Virus record (IMG/VR): IMGVR_UViG_3300044678_002668
Coordinates: 1 to 64,000 of that record
Reading direction: 5' to 3' (one strand)
Length of the DNA stretch: 64,000 nucleotides
Source: a virus
Position numbers and translations under genes: made by a program
Notes under the pieces: model-generated
What the model was told of the DNA's origin: nothing
Database searches by the model: none
Seen by the model: only the letters and a program-made list of their open reading frames with translations
Shown: positions 31,518 to 39,967 of the stretch, one piece after another
Numbering within the stretch: position 1 is the stretch's first letter
Layout of the letters: each line of letters opens with the position of its first letter

Positions 31518-31838
31518 GTGACATTTTATGAAGCATTAAAAGCGAACGAAACAAAGAGGGTGCGGTCTAAGCGCACTGGAATTATCTGGCTAGACGGTGA
31601 GTTGATTAAAGAGCTTAACGAAGGAAATTTTCATTTGAAGCCCAGCATCGAATACGAGTGGGAAGTCTTCGAGGAGCCCCAGGAGTTTTGGGGTGTTTTA
31701 GCAAACGACGATACCTTATCAATTTTGCGTAGTTCAAAGGAGTTAGCCATCGAGGCTTCAAAGAATTTCGGTAAATATTACAACAAAATCGCCCTATTCC
31801 GCGAAGTGCCAGGCACGCGTGAAGAGGTGAAGCCGTGA
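31518..31838 (+). CDS. Hypothetical protein, 106 residues
   Basis: GTG 31518 is preceded by GGAGGGGG; a TTG four codons upstream is inside that ribosome site and less likely. N-terminal FYEALKANETKRVRSKRTG is a pattern I associate with small phage proteins having a beta-hairpin domain (WGVLANDDTLSIL). It begins a short G+C-richer island. Confidence 0.6.
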   Translation: MTFYEALKANETKRVRSKRTGIIWLDGELIKELNEGNFHLKPSIEYEWEVFEEPQEFWGVLANDDTLSILRSSKELAIEASKNFGKYYNKIALFREVPGTREEVKP

Positions 31839-31903
31839 AGCGATGGGAGTATTTCGAGAAGTGGAATAGCAAGCGCACAAGCGCAGAAAGTGAGAAGCGA
31901 TGA
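31835..31903 (+). CDS. Micro-gene, 22 residues
   Basis: GTGA overlap upstream and ATGA overlap downstream bracket a 22-codon frame (KRWEYFEKWNSKRTSAESEK). It may encode a peptide or act as a coupling leader for the next gene. Confidence 0.35.
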   Translation: MKRWEYFEKWNSKRTSAESEKR

Positions 31904-32235
31904 GCAAAATTAGATTCATTACATTCCGAAGCAACGGCGGACTTTATGGCTTTCCTGCGCGACTCGCGGCGGAAAGTCGCGCTAAATATTACGCCGCGAG
32001 AGATCAAGAAACTACATTCGGTGAAGAGTTTGAATATACCATGCAAGACGACTATGCGGCGGTTGACTGGTTTCGGAACGCCATGGACCCGACCGATGTC
32101 GCGGAACATTTGCGGTGCTTTGTTCAGCCCAACACTGACAATGCTTCGCTCATCGCTGAAGGCGTGGATTTTGATTTGCGTGACTACGACGCCGACGATT
32201 TGCCTCCTATGATGCCAAACAAAAAATTCAAATAA
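31900..32235 (+). CDS. Hypothetical protein, 111 residues
   Basis: ATGA-coupled start. The DNA here is markedly G+C-rich for this genome. The product is acidic in its C-terminal half (VDFDLRDYDADDLPP) with an N-terminal beta segment (IRFITFRSNGGLYGFP). Not recognised; probably a recent acquisition. Confidence 0.6.
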   Translation: MSKIRFITFRSNGGLYGFPARLAAESRAKYYAARDQETTFGEEFEYTMQDDYAAVDWFRNAMDPTDVAEHLRCFVQPNTDNASLIAEGVDFDLRDYDADDLPPMMPNKKFK

Positions 32236-32272
32236 TGCGCTCGATCCACGACGCGGAAAGTGAGGAGATATG
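32234..32272 (+). CDS. Possible leader peptide, 12 residues
   Basis: TAATG at 32234 starts a 12-codon frame (MRSIHDAESEEI) whose TGA overlaps the ATG at 32270. Its AGTGAGGAG also serves as ribosome site for the next gene, so the frame may be fortuitous. Confidence 0.25.
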
Positions 32273-32623
32273 AGTCTTACAATGTGGTTCTATTGGATTG
32301 ATGTTTTGCAGAAAGTAGGAATTCTTTTTATTGTTTCTGGAGCGGCTTTGATTTTTCTTAGCGGTTTTATTGCTTTGTTTGCTAATGAGGTATTTGAAAT
32401 ACCGGAATTAAAAGCTAAAAAACTAATGGTTCTATCTTGGATTTGTGGATTTCTGTTAATTACACTTAGCATGTTTATTCCGTCAAAAGAAACCATGCAC
32501 GCTATGCTGGCCGCAGAAGCTGCTAACGAAATAGTGAAGCATCCTGAAGTTCAAAAAATCGGAGGTCGTGCGCTTGATATTCTGAATAAAAAACTTGATG
32601 AGATGGAAGGAGAAAAGAAATGA
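32270..32623 (+). CDS. Membrane protein with two spans, 117 residues
   Basis: GAGGAG precedes ATG 32270. Two membrane helices (about residues 15-38 and 52-70) are followed by a 45-residue charged amphipathic tail. Its topology resembles holin-like or accessory phage membrane proteins. Not assigned. ATGA overlap with the next gene. Confidence 0.6.
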   Translation: MSLTMWFYWIDVLQKVGILFIVSGAALIFLSGFIALFANEVFEIPELKAKKLMVLSWICGFLLITLSMFIPSKETMHAMLAAEAANEIVKHPEVQKIGGRALDILNKKLDEMEGEKK

Positions 32624-32889
32624 CACAACCTAAAACTTTGTTGCTATATCCTAGTCATGCCCGATGGTTTTTAAACAATCTTGACGTATATGAAAACCCT
32701 TGGACAAGTGAAATTGAAGACAAATATATTCGTGATATACATTATCACATGGCTCATGTTATGTATGATGAACCCATCGAAGTAAAAGTCCTTGGAACAA
32801 GTTGGGTAGCGGATAACACTTTTCGCATTCAACATCCAAGCGGCTCTAGTTATTATGTTGAAACTAAAGATGGAAAAACAGTTCGATAG
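32620..32889 (+). CDS. Hypothetical protein, 89 residues
   Basis: ATGA-coupled. A soluble alpha/beta product with aromatic residues and His-rich centre (IRDIHYHMAHVMYD). No family recognised. Confidence 0.6.
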   Translation: MTQPKTLLLYPSHARWFLNNLDVYENPWTSEIEDKYIRDIHYHMAHVMYDEPIEVKVLGTSWVADNTFRIQHPSGSSYYVETKDGKTVR

Positions 32890-32907
32890 AATAGAAAAGG
32901 AGATTAA

Positions 32908-33117
32908 ATGACTGAAAAAGATTTACTTTCACTTTTACTTATTTTTTGTACTAAAACAAATGACTTAAATTATACTCACAAAGAGGTTGTTACAGCTCGA
33001 ATAAAATGTGTGAGTACATTAAGTAAATGTTCTATTGATGAAAAAACTCAAAAGTTTTCTTATAAGAAATTTTTAACAGATTGTGAAGAATCGGTTAAAC
33101 ATATAGTATTGAGGTAA
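32908..33117 (+). CDS. Hypothetical protein, 69 residues
   Basis: AAAAGGAG precedes ATG 32908. Lys-rich with four cysteines (Cys16, Cys32, Cys39, Cys58), too scattered for a standard zinc finger. Not recognised. Confidence 0.55.
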   Translation: MTEKDLLSLLLIFCTKTNDLNYTHKEVVTARIKCVSTLSKCSIDEKTQKFSYKKFLTDCEESVKHIVLR

Positions 33118-33118
33118 C

Positions 33119-33331
33119 ATGACCTATATTGATTTTTCTCAAACCGAAGAAGCTAGAGTATTACCTCCTACTTTACAAACCCTCACCATCACTCTCAACG
33201 TATCCTCTTCCTCTCTTAAAGAGAACTTAGAAAAGTTAGCTAAAGAAAAGGATATGAGTGTAGAACAAATGTTAACAGAACATATGCAAGAAACTCTTGA
33301 GTATGTTTATAATCCAGAGGTACCTGTATGA
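33119..33331 (+). CDS. Hypothetical acidic helical protein, 70 residues
   Basis: Starts one base after the previous stop. A beta strand (TLTITLNVSSSSL) then two helices (LKENLEKLAKEKDMSVEQML). The beta-helix-helix order resembles ribbon-helix-helix regulators, but the fit is weak. ATGA-like overlap with the next gene. Confidence 0.5.
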   Translation: MTYIDFSQTEEARVLPPTLQTLTITLNVSSSSLKENLEKLAKEKDMSVEQMLTEHMQETLEYVYNPEVPV

Positions 33332-33891
33332 TGATTAACGTACCCACCACGAAGGTTTATGTAAAGCCTGAATACTTAGGTCTATCTCCAGACCTTCCTT
33401 TACAAGAAGCCTATCTAATTGCGGTGGAAGGAAAACAAAATGAGTCTCTTAAGCACACTATACACCTTTCGTCTGGAGCTTTATTTGGTGGTTTACCGAT
33501 TGAATGTCTATACTGGAAAGAGGCAGCAGCTTCTTCTGAGCATGCTTTATTTTGGGACACCTCTGTATTACAACCGTATAGCTGTACAGAAGGGCCTATC
33601 CACTGTGTAGAGCTTTCCTATCTTCGCAACTATCAAGGAGTGGCTAGAATTGATGGAGCAGATTATAACGTAGAATATATGTTTACTATTTCCTATAGTG
33701 GTATTGGACTTACTTCTGACCCAGAACAGAATAAGACTCATAACTATGTAAAACTTTTAGACAACGGTCAAATTGCTGCGTTGCCTAATAACAAGCTTCT
33801 TTGGATTGATGAACATTTTACAGACAATGGAGATCCTGTAACATGGCCCCCTTATCGAAGGGTGAGCAAAAAGTATTTGGCTGGCAGTTAA
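33328..33891 (+). CDS. Hypothetical protein, 187 residues
   Basis: Two ATGs stand at the start; the first overlaps the previous stop. A globular, beta-rich protein with aromatic residues. The end of the gene holds the -35 box of the ribonucleotide reductase promoter. No family recognised. Confidence 0.6.
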   Translation: MMINVPTTKVYVKPEYLGLSPDLPLQEAYLIAVEGKQNESLKHTIHLSSGALFGGLPIECLYWKEAAASSEHALFWDTSVLQPYSCTEGPIHCVELSYLRNYQGVARIDGADYNVEYMFTISYSGIGLTSDPEQNKTHNYVKLLDNGQIAALPNNKLLWIDEHFTDNGDPVTWPPYRRVSKKYLAGS

Positions 33892-33905
33892 GTTTCTGAT
33901 ATAAT
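33877..33905 (+). promoter_or_regulatory. Sigma70-type promoter for ribonucleotide reductase
   Basis: TTGGCT (33877-33882), a 17-base spacer ending in TGA, and a perfect TATAAT (33900-33905) form an extended -10 promoter 36 bases upstream of the reductase GTG. Confidence 0.65.
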
Positions 33906-33940
33906 AAAAATCCTAACCCCCAACACTCAAGGAGCCATTA

Positions 33941-36748
33941 GTGAATCCAAGCAACAAGATTCTCTCAGACATCACCGCCTTTACTAAGTATGCTAAATAC
34001 TTACCTCATCTAGGACGACGAGAAACCTTGGCAGAAACCATTAACCGCTGTATGTCAATGCACCTGGATAGGTTTTCTCATCTGTCTTATGACATCACTA
34101 AAGCCTTTCAACGGGTACATGATTTGCGCGTTATGCCTTCCATGCGTTCCCTTCAGTTTGCAGGAGAGGCCGTATTAAAAAATCCAGCCCGTCAATATAA
34201 CTGTTCCTACACTCCTATTAACGACACTAAAACTTTTAGTGAGGTTTTGTTTCTTCTTCTGTCTGGAGTCGGTGTGGGGTTCTCTGTTCAACGAGACCAT
34301 GTAAACCAACTTCCTAAAATCACAATGCCCAAAGAACAAGGTCTTTATGTTGTGCAGGATTCCATTGTGGGATGGGCTGAAGCTCTTAATACTTTAATGG
34401 AAGCTTATTTCTTTGGAAAGATTAAGCCAGAATATGATTTCTCACAAGTACGTCCTAAAGGCTCATATCTCGTCACCACGGGTGCTAAAGCTCCTGGCCC
34501 TGAGCCCCTTAAGTACATGCTTAAAACAGTGGAGGGAAAGCTATTAGAAGCAATGGGACGTAGGCTAAAGCCCATTGAAGTACATGACATTGTATGTATT
34601 ATTAGCGATTGCGTTCTTTCTGGAGGTATTCGTAGGGCTGCCCTTATTTCTGTATTTGATAGAGACGATATGGAAATGCTAAAAGCTAAGCATGGAGAGT
34701 GGTGGGTTAAACATCCCTATAGAGCTAGATCAAATAACTCTGCCGTTCTTCCTTATGATAAGGTCACTAAGGAAGAGTTCTTTGAAATTTTTAAAATCTG
34801 TCAAGACTCTAATTCTGGAGAGCCTGGATTTAGTTGGACCAATAACACAGATTGGTCTTTTAACCCATGTGTATCAGGTAACACAGAAATTCTAACTCGT
34901 AATGGATACGAGCGTATTGACTCTGTTGTAGATACTGAAGTGGAAGTTTGGAATGGTTTTGAATGGTCTAAAGTAACTCCTAAAGTAACAGGCACAAACC
35001 AAGAAATGCTTACCATTACTTTTAATAACGGCATTTCACTAGAGTGTACTAAATATCATAAGTTCCATATTGCCACTAACTACACGGGCGGAGTTAAAAT
35101 TGTTGAGGCTAAAGATCTTGAGCCTGGAATGAAGTTAATCAAACATGAATTTCCTATTATTGAGCATGGAAAAGTTTTAGAAAACGCTTATACACAAGGA
35201 TTTGTGTCAGCGGAAGGGATGGATAATTACAAATTTTGTTGGGTATATGAACCTAAAAAAATGTGTATTGAACGGTTAAAAGAAAACGCTTCACGAATTA
35301 GTGAAGAAAGTTTTGGAAGAGTTTCTGTACATTTTAAAACAGCTCTTCTTCCAAAGAACTTCGTGCCATTTGAATATAATCTCAAATCAAAACTAGATTG
35401 GTTGTCTGGATTATTTGATGGAGATGGGTGTGAGCTAAAAGAAGGAGGCTTGCAATTAACTTCCATTGACAAGCAGTTTCTTCTAAATGTTCAAAAACTT
35501 TTATCCACTGTGGGAGTTTCTTCTAAGGTAGTGGCTGGAATGAAGGCTGGACTAAGAAGTTTACCAGACGGTAAAGGAGGACACAAAGACTTTAATTGTC
35601 AAGAAGCTTATAGAATCCTTGTAGGATCTGTACAAATGCAAAGCTTAAAAAAGCTAGGACTTTCTTGTGAGCGTCTCAAGTTTGACAAGTCTCCTCAACG
35701 AGACGCTTCACAGTTTGTGTCTGTAGTGGATGTTGTTGATTCTGGAGTGGCAGAAAAAGTATATTGTTTTAACGAGCCTAAAAATCATACAGGAATTTTT
35801 GGTGGAGTTATTACAGGACAGTGCCATGAGATTGCACTGAATCCCAACCAGTTTTGCAATTTGTCCACAATCAATCAATCTAATATTAAAGATAAGCGAG
35901 ACTTTATGAATAGGGTTCATTCAGCCACGCTTATTGGAACTCTTCAAGCGGCTTATACAGACTTCCATTATTTGCGTCCTATTTGGCGAGAGCAAACAGA
36001 ACGTGAGGCTTTGTTGGGTGTGAGCTTTACTGGTATTGCTGATGGTACAGGTATTGTTACAAACGAATGGCTAAAAGAAGGAGCAGAGTTCGCTAAAGAG
36101 ATTAATCTTAAATATGCTAAGAAGCTAGGAATTAACCCAGCGGCTCGCATCACCACCACTAAACCAGAAGGCACTAGCTCTTGTATTTTAGGATCTTCTA
36201 GTGGTGTACATGCTCGTCATGCTCCATATTACATTCGCCGTATCCGAATGAATAAAGACGATGCTCTAGCTGTATACTTACGAGCCATGCTACCAGACTT
36301 GGTGGAAGACGATAAGTTTTCTTCTACTGGAGTAGTGGTTAGTATTCCACAAGAAAGTCCAAAGAACTCTGTTATTAGAAATGATGAGACGGCGTTTACA
36401 CTATTCCAGCGTACTCTAGATTACAATACTCATTGGGTACGTAATGGGCATCGCTATGGAGATAACCACCATAATGTAAGCGCCACCATTTCAGTACGTC
36501 CAAATGAATGGGACACTCTTAAAGAACAAATGTGGGAGAATAGGTATTCCTATCATGGCATTAGCTTACTTCCATACGATAATGGAACTTATGTACAAGC
36601 TCCCTTTGAAGAGTGTACGGAAGAAAAGTATAATGAAATGATGACTCTTGTTAAAGAAGTAGACCTCACTCAAGTAAGGGAAGAAGAAGATAAAACTACC
36701 AGAGCTGAAGAATTAGCTTGTGTTGGCGGTGTTTGCTTGGTAGAATAA
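33941..36748 (+). CDS. nrdJ: Class II (cobalamin-dependent) ribonucleotide reductase with intein
   Basis: A 935-residue precursor; removing the intein (residues 310-627) leaves 617 residues. It reduces ribonucleotides to deoxyribonucleotides using adenosylcobalamin. Family features are VMPSMRSLQFAG, the redox cysteine in YNCSYTP (Cys88), the junction motif FNP-CHEIAL, the thiyl cysteine in NQFCNLSTIN, KPEGTSSCILG, and a C-terminal redox pair CVGGVC. The extein product is somewhat short for monomeric class II enzymes. GTG 33941 lies six bases after AAGGAG. The insertion splits a conserved catalytic-domain motif, a typical intein site. Confidence 0.9.
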   Translation: MNPSNKILSDITAFTKYAKYLPHLGRRETLAETINRCMSMHLDRFSHLSYDITKAFQRVHDLRVMPSMRSLQFAGEAVLKNPARQYNCSYTPINDTKTFSEVLFLLLSGVGVGFSVQRDHVNQLPKITMPKEQGLYVVQDSIVGWAEALNTLMEAYFFGKIKPEYDFSQVRPKGSYLVTTGAKAPGPEPLKYMLKTVEGKLLEAMGRRLKPIEVHDIVCIISDCVLSGGIRRAALISVFDRDDMEMLKAKHGEWWVKHPYRARSNNSAVLPYDKVTKEEFFEIFKICQDSNSGEPGFSWTNNTDWSFNPCVSGNTEILTRNGYERIDSVVDTEVEVWNGFEWSKVTPKVTGTNQEMLTITFNNGISLECTKYHKFHIATNYTGGVKIVEAKDLEPGMKLIKHEFPIIEHGKVLENAYTQGFVSAEGMDNYKFCWVYEPKKMCIERLKENASRISEESFGRVSVHFKTALLPKNFVPFEYNLKSKLDWLSGLFDGDGCELKEGGLQLTSIDKQFLLNVQKLLSTVGVSSKVVAGMKAGLRSLPDGKGGHKDFNCQEAYRILVGSVQMQSLKKLGLSCERLKFDKSPQRDASQFVSVVDVVDSGVAEKVYCFNEPKNHTGIFGGVITGQCHEIALNPNQFCNLSTINQSNIKDKRDFMNRVHSATLIGTLQAAYTDFHYLRPIWREQTEREALLGVSFTGIADGTGIVTNEWLKEGAEFAKEINLKYAKKLGINPAARITTTKPEGTSSCILGSSSGVHARHAPYYIRRIRMNKDDALAVYLRAMLPDLVEDDKFSSTGVVVSIPQESPKNSVIRNDETAFTLFQRTLDYNTHWVRNGHRYGDNHHNVSATISVRPNEWDTLKEQMWENRYSYHGISLLPYDNGTYVQAPFEECTEEKYNEMMTLVKEVDLTQVREEEDKTTRAEELACVGGVCLVE
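34868..35821 (+). other. Intein with LAGLIDADG homing endonuclease, unusual C-terminal Gly-Gln
   Basis: 318 codons, from Cys310 (block A: CVSGNTEILTRNGYERI) to Gln627, followed by the extein Cys. The block B-like segment ends in CTKYHKFHIAT. Two dodecapeptide motifs, AYTQGFVSAEG and WLSGLFDGDG, mark a DOD homing endonuclease, and GIFGGVITGQ forms the C-terminal block. Canonical inteins end in His-Asn; this one ends in Gly-Gln. A few active inteins ending in Gln are known. Confidence 0.85.
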
Positions 36749-36781
36749 AAGAACTTCATCGGCCCTCCTTTCGCACTTGTG

Positions 36782-36812
36782 GCCCCGAGAGTTAAATCGG
36801 GGCGTTTATTTT
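36782..36812 (+). terminator. Probable terminator after ribonucleotide reductase
   Basis: GCCCCGA (36782-36788), an eight-base loop, then TCGGGGC (36797-36803) and GTTTATTTT. A seven-pair GC-rich stem with an imperfect T-run. The next gene starts immediately after it, so partial readthrough is likely. Confidence 0.55.
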
Positions 36813-37034
36813 ATGGGACCAGAATTAGTATTGTTAGCTTCTATTGTAGCTCTTCAACCAGAAACCAGAGCCCCCATTTCTAGGGAAGCTGTTTCCTATG
36901 TTAAAGTTGATAAGATGGTGGAAGAGTACTATAAAAAACAACTTACAAAACAAGAACGAGAAATATTAGAAAAAACTTCTTTGTATATTCTTCCTTTAGT
37001 AGAGCGAAAAATTGTGTATAAGATGGAGTTTTAA
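36813..37034 (+). CDS. Hypothetical protein, 73 residues
   Basis: ATG 36813 immediately follows the terminator hairpin; no strong ribosome site is visible and an upstream in-frame start (36777) would lie inside the hairpin. Helical, charged product with a hydrophobic start (GPELVLLASIVALQ). Adjacent to the HNH gene. Not recognised. Confidence 0.45.
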   Translation: MGPELVLLASIVALQPETRAPISREAVSYVKVDKMVEEYYKKQLTKQEREILEKTSLYILPLVERKIVYKMEF

Positions 37035-37526
37035 ATGCCAATTAGTCAAGCTACCATTGCAGAATTTCATGAAAAGTTTACTTACAATAAAGCTACAGGT
37101 AAACTCAAAAGCCGCACTACACTAAAAGAAATTGGCCATCAGAAAAAAGACGGCTATGTGTATATTCTCCATAATAAAAAATCCTATCCTATACATAGAG
37201 TGGTGTATGCCATGGTTATGGGAGAAGATCCCCCAGGATTAATGGACCATAAGAATGGAGATAAGGCAGATAACCGATGGGTAAATCTAAGACTGGTTAG
37301 CCATAAGGAAAATGCCTACAATGCTGGCATTCCTAAACACAACACTTCTGGATATAAGGGAGTATGTTGGCATAAGCACAAGAAACGCTGGTACTCTTAC
37401 ATTAAAATGAATGGAAAGACTTTACATGTTGGGTATTTCCGTACAGCTAGGGAAGCGGCGAGAGCTTATAATAGGATGGCTAGGAAATTGCGTGGAGAGT
37501 ATGCAAAAGTAAACCCCAATACGTGA
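37035..37526 (+). CDS. HNH homing endonuclease with AP2 domain
   Basis: A 163-residue protein. The middle has the HNH signature PIHRVVYAMVMGE then MDHKNGDKADNRWVNL and SHKENAYN. The C-terminus is an AP2-type DNA-binding domain (SGYKGVCWHKHKKRWYSYI; HVGYFRTAREAARAYN). This combination is typical of free-standing homing endonucleases in phages. It lies next to the intein-bearing reductase gene, a favoured position for such elements. Confidence 0.88.
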   Translation: MPISQATIAEFHEKFTYNKATGKLKSRTTLKEIGHQKKDGYVYILHNKKSYPIHRVVYAMVMGEDPPGLMDHKNGDKADNRWVNLRLVSHKENAYNAGIPKHNTSGYKGVCWHKHKKRWYSYIKMNGKTLHVGYFRTAREAARAYNRMARKLRGEYAKVNPNT

Positions 37527-37545
37527 TGGTTTAGACATATAAAGG

Positions 37546-37593
37546 ACGTATTATACGTGGGGGCTTGACTTATTGGTGGAGTTAGGGTAGAAT
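37546..37593 (+). promoter_or_regulatory. Promoter with upstream palindrome for the dut operon
   Basis: ACGTAT-T-ATACGT (37546-37558) is a perfect dyad six bases before TTGACT (37565-37570). A 17-base spacer and TAGAAT (37588-37593) complete a strong sigma70-type promoter 45 bases before dut. The palindrome is a candidate regulator site. Confidence 0.7.
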
Positions 37594-37637
37594 GTAAGTG
37601 TTGAAAGACGCGGCTTGTCTATTTTTGGAGGTTATCT

Positions 37638-38084
37638 ATGCGTAAAGTTGAAGTGAAAGTAAAATCTTTAGTTGAGGAGCTACCTAAATATGAAACTCTT
37701 GGGGCTGCGGGAATGGATGTACGAGCATCTATCCCAGATGAAGGAATCGTATATGTGTTATCCGGCCAACGTGCGATTATTGGAACCGGGATTGCGGTAT
37801 CAGTACCTAATGGGTATGAAATTCAAGTCCGATCTAGATCTGGTTTAGCTGCCAAAACAGGACTTATGGTATTAAATGGAGTTGGTACTATTGATAGCGA
37901 CTATCGAGGAGAGATTAAAGTGATTCTCTACAATTCAGGCAGCAGTCCAGTTACCGTTAAGAACGGAGATCGTATTGCTCAGCTAGTATTGTCAGAGGTT
38001 CCTAAGATTGATTGGGTTCCAGTAAACGAACTAACAGAAACTGAAAGAGGAGAAGGTGGACTTGGTTCCACAGGAGTAAATTAA
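37638..38084 (+). CDS. dut: dUTPase
   Basis: A 148-residue trimeric-type dUTP pyrophosphatase that makes dUMP for ThyA and keeps uracil out of DNA. All five family motifs are present: AGMDVRAS, RSRSGLA, GVGTIDSDYRGE with the catalytic Asp/Tyr pair, NGDRIAQLV, and RGEGGLGSTG for the phosphate lid. First gene of the promoter-driven replication operon, with a strong GGAGG site. Confidence 0.95.
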   Translation: MRKVEVKVKSLVEELPKYETLGAAGMDVRASIPDEGIVYVLSGQRAIIGTGIAVSVPNGYEIQVRSRSGLAAKTGLMVLNGVGTIDSDYRGEIKVILYNSGSSPVTVKNGDRIAQLVLSEVPKIDWVPVNELTETERGEGGLGSTGVN

Positions 38085-38085
38085 A

Positions 38086-38301
38086 ATGAAATTCAAAAAT
38101 CCTGATATGTTTAAAGAAGCTTCCCTGAAAAACTTTAAAGAACCTAGTGTCAGTGTGACTGACTATGCTAAACGTTTAGCTAAACTTCATGGTAAAGAAG
38201 GGGCTCTTAAGCTAGCTTCTAAATATGCTAATGAAAAAAATCAGCTAACAGATAACCTCACTAAGAACTTCTTTACTTTAGTTATTCGGGAACTTAAATA
38301 A
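38086..38301 (+). CDS. Hypothetical basic helical protein, 71 residues
   Basis: Starts one base after dut. Reads DYAKRLAKLHGKEGALKLAS, a short helical repeat-like stretch. Overlaps the next gene by one base. Function unknown. Confidence 0.6.
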   Translation: MKFKNPDMFKEASLKNFKEPSVSVTDYAKRLAKLHGKEGALKLASKYANEKNQLTDNLTKNFFTLVIRELK

Positions 38302-38504
38302 TGAAAAGCAAGGTTGTTGATATTGACGTATTGCGTTGGTGGGATGTTGGTGCCACCACTAAAGTTCAAGTTCGTTTAACTTATGAACGAGAAGATGGCC
38401 TACGTTATACAAAAGATTTAGAAAAGTTTTTAAACAGTGATTTAAAAACAGTGAGCAACATTAACCAAATGTTTAAGGAATTAATTACAGATCTGGAAAG
38501 CTAA
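38301..38504 (+). CDS. Hypothetical protein, 67 residues
   Basis: TAATG overlap with the previous gene. Beta-rich start (VDIDVLRWWDVGATTKVQV) and an acidic helix at the end. Not recognised. Confidence 0.6.
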   Translation: MKSKVVDIDVLRWWDVGATTKVQVRLTYEREDGLRYTKDLEKFLNSDLKTVSNINQMFKELITDLES

Positions 38505-38870
38505 ATGAAAAAGCGTTTTGTTAGGCTAGCTAAAAAATGTGCCACTAATAGTGAACATAAATTCCAACTTGGATGTGTAATTGTAAAGAACAATAAAGTT
38601 ATTGGGGCTGGTTGGAATACTACCAAAACCCATACAAAATCTCCTCAAAAATATAAAACTCTTCATGCCGAAATGTCAGCTCTTTTTTCCGCTAAGAAAG
38701 CTCCTGTAAAAGGGGCTGAAGCCTACGTGTTTCGTATTCTTAAAAACGGAGAATATGCTTTGGCTAAGCCCTGTCCAATTTGCGAAAACATGTTAAAGCT
38801 TGCGGGAATTAAGAAAGTCCACTATACTACAGATAGTAAAGGGTTTATCTGTACGGAGCACTATAAATGA
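38505..38870 (+). CDS. Cytidine/dCMP deaminase-like zinc enzyme
   Basis: A 121-residue protein with the zinc-deaminase signature: TLHAEMSAL (His ligand, catalytic Glu) and KPCPICENML (two Cys ligands). QLGCVIVKNNKVIGAGWN is the typical early strand. The likely role is deamination of dCMP or a related cytosine derivative, feeding ThyA through dUMP. Substrate not proven; tRNA or free-base deaminases share this fold. Directly adjacent to the start of dut supports a nucleotide role. Confidence 0.82.
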   Translation: MKKRFVRLAKKCATNSEHKFQLGCVIVKNNKVIGAGWNTTKTHTKSPQKYKTLHAEMSALFSAKKAPVKGAEAYVFRILKNGEYALAKPCPICENMLKLAGIKKVHYTTDSKGFICTEHYK

Positions 38871-39967
38871 AAACAAAGCTAAGTCACTCAGCGGTAAGTA
38901 AATATCAAGATTGTCCAACAGCCTATCGCTACCATTACATTGAAGGCTACCGCTCTAAAACAAAAAGCGGAGCTTTATTTTTTGGTACTGCAATTGATAA
39001 GGCCATGGAAGAACTTCTCATCACTGGTCAAGGTGGAGTGGAAACTTTTGAAGCTAATTGGCTAGAGCAAGAACACAATGGAAGGAAACTATATCTTCCT
39101 CTTTCCACTGAGATTGTATATGCCGAATCAGACTATGATGAAGATTTAATGCTTCCTGAAGATTGGCAATCTATTTCTAATATGTTGGATCTTCCTGAAG
39201 GGTTTGACATTAAAGAAAAACTTGCTTCTATCTATAAACAAAAGAAAGCCATTGGATTTGATTTACTTTCAAAAGATAACAAAACCTTATTAAATCTAGC
39301 AAACTGGAAATGTTTGCGAAGAAAAGGTTTGGTTATGATTGAAGCTTTAAAGCAAGAAGTATTGCCAAACATTGAACAAGTATTGGGAACTCAAGAAAAA
39401 GTGGAGCTAGTAAATGAGCTTGGAGACAGTGTTGTTGGATATGTAGACATTGTAGCTAAACTTAAAGGACACGATGAACCTGTAATCCTAGATTTAAAAA
39501 CATCCACTAGGATGTATGAGGAAGATAGTGTTCTTACAAGTCCACAACTATCTCTTTACGTATGGGGATTACATGACAAGTATAAAACAAGTAAGGCTGG
39601 CTATGTTGTTCTCCTTAAATCCATATCTAAAAATAAACTCAAGCTATGCAAGTCCTGCGGTAATGATGGATCTTCTGGCTCTCACAAGACCTGTAATGCA
39701 ACGGGACCAGATGGAAAACGTTGCCATGGCGAATTTAATATAACAATTAATCCTAAAGCTTCAGTTCAAATTATTATTGACTCCATTCCAGAAAGAGTGC
39801 AGAATATGGTGGTGGAAAACTTTAATGAAGTTAACCATGCTATTAAGTCTGGAACGTTTACAAAGAATTTGCAGTCTTGCATTAAGCCTTATGGCAAATG
39901 TGCTTTCTATAACATTTGCTGGAAAGGTACAGAGGAAGGATTAGTAAAGAGTGAAACCTCTCGTTAA
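38867..39967 (+). CDS. RecB-like PD-(D/E)XK exonuclease with cysteine cluster
   Basis: A 366-residue nuclease of the RecB/Cas4 type. SHSAVSKYQDCPTAYRY opens the fold; GTAIDKAMEEL follows; VILDLKTSTRM carries the catalytic D-x-K; QLSLYVWGL is the QxxxY motif. Near the C-terminus four cysteines (CKSC and later Cys) form a zinc-ribbon-like insertion, and CIKPYGKCAFYNIC may bind an iron-sulphur cluster as in Cas4. With the annealing protein two genes downstream it likely forms a phage recombination pair. Confidence 0.85.
   Translation: MKTKLSHSAVSKYQDCPTAYRYHYIEGYRSKTKSGALFFGTAIDKAMEELLITGQGGVETFEANWLEQEHNGRKLYLPLSTEIVYAESDYDEDLMLPEDWQSISNMLDLPEGFDIKEKLASIYKQKKAIGFDLLSKDNKTLLNLANWKCLRRKGLVMIEALKQEVLPNIEQVLGTQEKVELVNELGDSVVGYVDIVAKLKGHDEPVILDLKTSTRMYEEDSVLTSPQLSLYVWGLHDKYKTSKAGYVVLLKSISKNKLKLCKSCGNDGSSGSHKTCNATGPDGKRCHGEFNITINPKASVQIIIDSIPERVQNMVVENFNEVNHAIKSGTFTKNLQSCIKPYGKCAFYNICWKGTEEGLVKSETSR

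Noticed and set aside
31615-32109. Leftward open frame of 164 codons
   Set aside because: Antisense shadow of G+C-rich genes, where stops are rarer; no start signal and product of random composition.
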